64,000 nucleotides of DNA from Parietaria judaica (taxonomy: Eukaryota > Streptophyta > Magnoliopsida > Rosales > Urticaceae): the NCBI GenBank assembly GCA_954871525.1, contig OX940869.1, positions 11,865,001-11,929,000 on the forward strand. The letters are read 5' to 3'. The notes below the pieces were generated by a model. The model was given only the letters and a program-made list of their open reading frames with translations, had not been told where the DNA came from and searched no databases. Positions 60,211 through 64,000 of this stretch are shown piece by piece; positions within the stretch are counted from its first letter, which is position 1, and each line of letters starts with the position of its first letter. Both the position numbers and the translations under genes were made by a program.

Positions 60211-60806
60211 GCGAAGGCGAAGAATGTAAAGCAGAGAATGGATTGAGTAAACGAGCACAAGTTCGATTTCTATGTTCTATTTAGTCACTGTATTGTGAAA
60301 TTAATGTGAATTTTGATTATAGCTATAAATTATGCCACAGTATATGTTCGGGTAATAACTAGTTTCACTTGATGTATATGTTATTATTTTCGCAATGAAT
60401 GTGTTGCGCTATATGTTTGATAATTTTATTTTGAGTTATAGATTTCTATGATTGGATTTAATGGTTTATAATAATTTGATTAGTAATGCAGCGAGAAAGC
60501 TTAGACACTTTTATTTTAAACCCGTACGGTTTTGTTCTTCAAACCCATAAAATCCATAACAACAGTTTTTGTTGATTTTGTAGGCAAAAAACAAATTCGA
60601 AGGCAGATCCATTGGTTGTTGCACGCGAATTACGGAAGGCGAAGAATGTAAAGCAGAGAATGGATCGAGTAAACGAGCACAAGTTCGATTTCTATGTTCT
60701 ATTTAGTCACTGTATTGTGAAATTAATGTGAATTTTGATTATAGCTATAAATTGTGCCAGAGTATATGTTCGGGAAATAACTAGTTTTTCTCGATGTATG
60801 TAAAGT
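60211..60806 (+). repeat. direct duplication of a 170-bp segment, 422 bp apart
   Basis: 60211-60385 and 60634-60806 both contain GCGAAGAATGTAAAGCAGAG, AAACGAGCACAAGTTCGATT and TTGATTATAGCTATAAATT with only a few differences. No coding frame. Confidence 0.8.
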
Positions 60807-61119
60807 AGAGAGTCTGTATTTGGCCTGTGTTTTGTTTATGTAATGAAACCTTATATTCGATACTTTTTTGCCTCCTTTTCTCCTCTACAAGAATAATGCT
60901 CTCATTTTCCTTAATTAATACATAAGCTAAGCGTGATTCCATTATACAAAAATATAGAACGAATTTATCTTTTGATTTTCTATTGTAATTTAAAGATTTA
61001 CATCATCGGTATCCAACTCTTGGTCTCTTGGATAATGTTATTATTTTTAAGTGAGAAATTTATTAAACTTTATAAATAAAATCACAAAAAAATAAACACT
61101 TTGCCTACATTTAAAAAGT

Positions 61120-62945
61120 TATGTTTAAGGCAAAAAGTGTTTAAAAAGTTATGTTTAGGCAAAAAGTGTTTAGGCAAAAAAATAAACACTTTGCCTACAT
61201 CGAGTATTTATGTTTAGGCAAAAACCGTTTATGTTTAGGCAAAAAGTGTTTATGTTGATTTATTTTATTTCCGGTTCAGCAAAAATTATTTATGTTTAGG
61301 CAAAAATTGTTTATGTTTAGGCAAAAACCGTTTATGTTGATTTTTTTATTTTCGGTTTAGCAAAAAGTATTTATGTTTAGGCAAAAAATATTTATGTTGA
61401 TTTGTTTTATTTTCGGTTTAAAAAGACTTTATTGGCTTAAGAACAAAACTGTTTATATTTAGGCAAAAATTGTTTATGTTGATTTATTTTATTTTTGGTT
61501 TAGCGAAAAATATTTATATTTAGGCGAAAACCGTTTATGTTTAGGCAAAAAGTGTTTATGTTGATTTATTTTATTTCCGGTTTAGCAAAAAGTATTTAAG
61601 TTTAGGCAAAAAACTGTTTATGTTTAGGAAAAAACTGTTTATGTTGATTTATTTTATTTTCGGTTTAGCAAAACTTTATTGGCTGCAGAAAAAAAACTTT
61701 TTATGTTTAGGCAAAAACTGTTTATGTTGATTTATCTTATTTTCGGTTTAGCGAAAAATATTTATATTTAGGCAAAAACCGTTTATGTTTAGGCAAAAAG
61801 TGTTTATGTTGATTATTTTATTTCCGGTTCAGCAAAAGTATTTATGTTTAGGCAAACAGTGTTTATGTTTAGGCAAAAAGTGTTTATGTTGAATTGTTTT
61901 ACTTTCGGTTTAGCAAAAAGTATTTATGTTTAGGCAAAAACTGTTTATGTTTAGGCAAAAAGTATTTATGTTGATTTGTTTTATTTTCGGTTTAGAAAAA
62001 CTTTATTGGCTGAAGAACAAAACTGTTTATGTTTAGGCAAAAACTGTTTATGTTGATTTATTTTATTTCCGGTTTAGCAAAAAGTATTTATGTTTAGGCA
62101 AAAAGTGTTTATGTTGATATATTTTATTTTCGGTTTAGCAAAAAGTATTTAAGTTTAGGCAAAAGGTGTTTATGTTTAGGCAAAAAGTGTTTATGTTGAT
62201 TTATTTTATTTTCGGGTTAAAAAAACTTTATTGGCTGCAGAAAAAAACTGTTTATGTTGATTTATTTTATTTTCATTTTAGCGAAAAAATATTTATATTT
62301 AGGAAAAAACTGTTTATGTTTAGGCAAAAAGTGTTTATGTTTAGGCAAAAAGTGTTTATGTTGATTTATTTTATTTCCGGTTAAGAAAAAACTATTTATG
62401 TATAGGCAAAAAGTGTTTATGTTTAGGCAAAAAGTGTTTATGTTGATTTGTTTTACTTTCGATTTAGCAAAAAGTATTTATGTTTAGGCAAAAAATGTTT
62501 GTGTTTAGGCAAAAAGTATTTATGTTGATTTGTTTTATTTTCGGTTTAGATAAACTTTATTGGCTGAAGAACAAAACTGTTTATGATTAGGCAAAAAATG
62601 TTTATGTTTAGGCAAAAACTGTTTATGTTGATTTATTTTATTTTCGGTTTAGCGAAAAGTATTTATATTTAGGCAAAAACCGTTTATGTTTAGGAAAAAA
62701 GTGTTTATGTTGATTTATTTTATTTCCGGTTTAGCAAAAAGTATTTATGTTTAAGCAAAAAATGTTTATGTTTAGGCAAAAAGTGTTTATGTTGATTTCT
62801 TTTATTTTCGGGTTAAAAAAAAACTTTATTGGCTGCAGAACAAAACTGTTTATGTTTAGGCAAAATCTATTTATGTTTAGGAAAAAACTGTTTATGTTGA
62901 TTTATTTTATTTTCTGTTTAACAAATATTGTTTATGTTTAAACAC
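61120..62945 (+). repeat. complex 1.8-kb minisatellite of GTTTATGTTTAGGCAAAAA units
   Basis: The array mixes a 19-base word (GTTTATGTTTAGGCAAAAA or one-base variants, dozens of copies) with a longer word TGTTGATTTATTTTATTTTC plus GGTTTAGCAAAAAGTATTTA. A third word, CTTTATTGGCTG(A/C)AGAA, recurs at 61428, 61674, 62001, 62226, 62555 and 62824 (225-329 spacing), giving a higher-order pattern. Inverted versions (TTTTTGCCTACATTTAAACA) flank both sides. Open frames in it only translate the repeat and are not genes. Confidence 0.9.
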
Positions 62946-63278
62946 TTTTGTTCTTCAAACCATACGGTTTTTTTATATAAAAATAAAATAAAATCCATTT
63001 AAATACTTTTTGCCTACATTTAAACACTTTTGTTCTTCAAATCATAAGTTTTTTTATATAAAAATAAAATAAAACTGTTTGAATATAGAAAAAAAAAGTG
63101 TTTAAATGGATTTATTTATTTTTTTACCTAAAATTTACCCTGTAATATGTCATTTTCATTATCAAAACAATAGAAGCCCCAAAATTAATTAACATATCAC
63201 AAAATAATGATCCCAAAAAGTAATCAGTTTCAACAAATCATCTCAAACGTAAACAGTGTTATACAATACAAACGTACG

Positions 63279-63617
63279 TTAGTCTTTTTTCGCGCTTTCA
63301 AAGATTGCAGCCGCTAGCTCTTGTCGATATAGGACCATATTTTTGGAGATTATGCCGTCCATGAAGTCGCCACGCATGACACGTTCCACATTTTTGTTCA
63401 TGACATGTTCCACATTTTGTTCATGAATTAAGCACCGTTCTATGAACTGCAACCACAAAATTCAACAAAACAATTCTGAATATTAAAGCTTGTGTGTTCT
63501 AAATCTAAATATTGTGTACGTTTAACATAAATGCGATAACTACCACAAGAATGGGATTAAGCGGAAGCTTATAGTATGCTACAAGAGGTCGTGCCTGCTT
63601 AGTTTCCACCAACTCGA
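63279..63617 (-). CDS. last exons of an unrecognised plant gene
   Basis: Two minus-strand exons fit together. 63617-63544 follows a TTTCTTAG acceptor and ends at GTAGTT. 63446-63279 follows GGTTGCAG and ends in TAA. The joined frame reads ELVETKQARPLVAYYKLPLN, then FIERCLIHEQNVEHVM, a small in-frame duplication (NKNVERVM), and ends FESAKKD. I do not recognise it with certainty; the LPLNPILV-FIERCL stretch is vaguely like a plant family of small uncharacterised proteins with FIERCLQ motifs. Upstream exons would lie to the right, partly beyond the window. A pseudogene copy is possible. Confidence 0.4.
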
Positions 63618-64000
63618 CTAAGAAATATACTCACATCGAATCATGATGAAATTGTCAAGTTTCTCGAAAGGCAAAATCGGGAACCGAGGCATTTTTTTAG
63701 CACTGGCCAAAAACAGTTTTCGAAAGTAAGAAAAACAAAGCCAAATAGCGTATAGCTCTGACACGTAAGCCTCGCTGACGCCTAAAAACGTTGGCGTTAA
63801 TACATTCTGCCTCTGGAGAAATTTCACAACAACCAAAACCAGTTGAATGTTGGCGTTAATAAATCCATCAAGCGGAGAGCGCGAGTCGGAGTCGGAGTCG
63901 GAGTCAGAGCCAAGTTTGTGTGAATTCCAAAACACTTTCTAATAGAGGCATATCAACAAACACTTTGTGTGCAATCAAGAACCAATACTCTCAATGAAAC
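63618..64000. other. upstream of the gene fragment, unresolved
   Basis: An open minus-strand stretch (63935-63618) has an Asp-Ser repeat (about 63885-63910) but no recognisable domain. It could hold an earlier exon of the fragment to the left. No firm call. Confidence 0.3.

Noticed and set aside
62166..62941. Open frames reading FMFRQKVFMLIYF-like proteins
   Set aside because: They only translate the minisatellite units, have no unique sequence and lie in a repeat array.
61120..62945. Possible CRISPR-like array of regularly spaced repeats
   Set aside because: Spacing is irregular, 'spacers' are themselves repeated, and the genome is a plant nucleus with introns and LTR elements.

Overview
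The window is nuclear DNA of a flowering plant, most likely a eudicot. The reasons are plant Copia and Gypsy LTR retrotransposons with initiator-Met tRNA primer sites (TGGTATCAGAGC), hAT, MULE and Harbinger DNA elements, GT-AG introns, and two ordinary plant genes: a complete mitochondrial frataxin homologue and a BBX28/29-type B-box gene. Most of the window is nested transposable elements. Host genes occupy only about 34.5-43 kb, plus a gene fragment at the right end.

Layout. 1-9946: Copia element A on the minus strand, nearly complete, with its 3' LTR cut by the window edge. It sits in the gag of an older minus-strand Copia (9947-11276), which abuts the start of a plus-strand Copia (11277-11683). 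11.7-13.4 kb: an LTR-like remnant. 13.65-14.9 kb: two inverted-repeat MITEs, the first with a 9-bp MULE-type duplication. 15747-32771: one hAT element (hAT1) bounded by a perfect 8-bp duplication GTTTCGCG. Its transposase gene is split by a second hAT (hAT2, 19365-31089), which contains Copia element B (22034-31007), a plus-strand relative of A. 34551-35203: B-box gene. 37574-37912: Harbinger-type MITE with a TTA duplication. 40579-42880: five-exon frataxin gene (FH) on the minus strand. 44.3-49.7 kb: Gypsy-like 3' ends and LTRs, an 82-bp minisatellite, and a near-perfect inverted repeat of two truncated LTRs. 51021-57930: decayed Copia C (duplication CATGA) containing a 2.6-kb deleted Gypsy-like element (duplication AAGTT), which contains a 707-bp hAT MITE (duplication CCGTGAAG). 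59.6-63.1 kb: simple and complex repeats, including a 1.8-kb minisatellite. 63279-63617: exons of an unrecognised gene.

The most unusual feature is the family of Copia A and B. Both copies have long LTRs (about 2.75 kb), a leader with a GC-rich 45-bp repeat and three stem-loop-like motifs, and the C-terminal pol (reverse transcriptase and RNase H). No gag, protease or integrase is visible. In their place, in sense orientation, is a small three-exon gene with intact introns encoding a 197-residue protein with two CX2CX11CX2H motifs. The same arrangement in two inserted copies implies that it moved after it formed, presumably with proteins supplied in trans.

The second notable locus is the LTR palindrome at 48277-49659. 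Each arm carries a promoter-like TATA box facing the centre, so a transcript would fold into a long hairpin, a plausible source of small RNAs against this LTR family. Assignments rest on reading the sequence only; no database search was possible.
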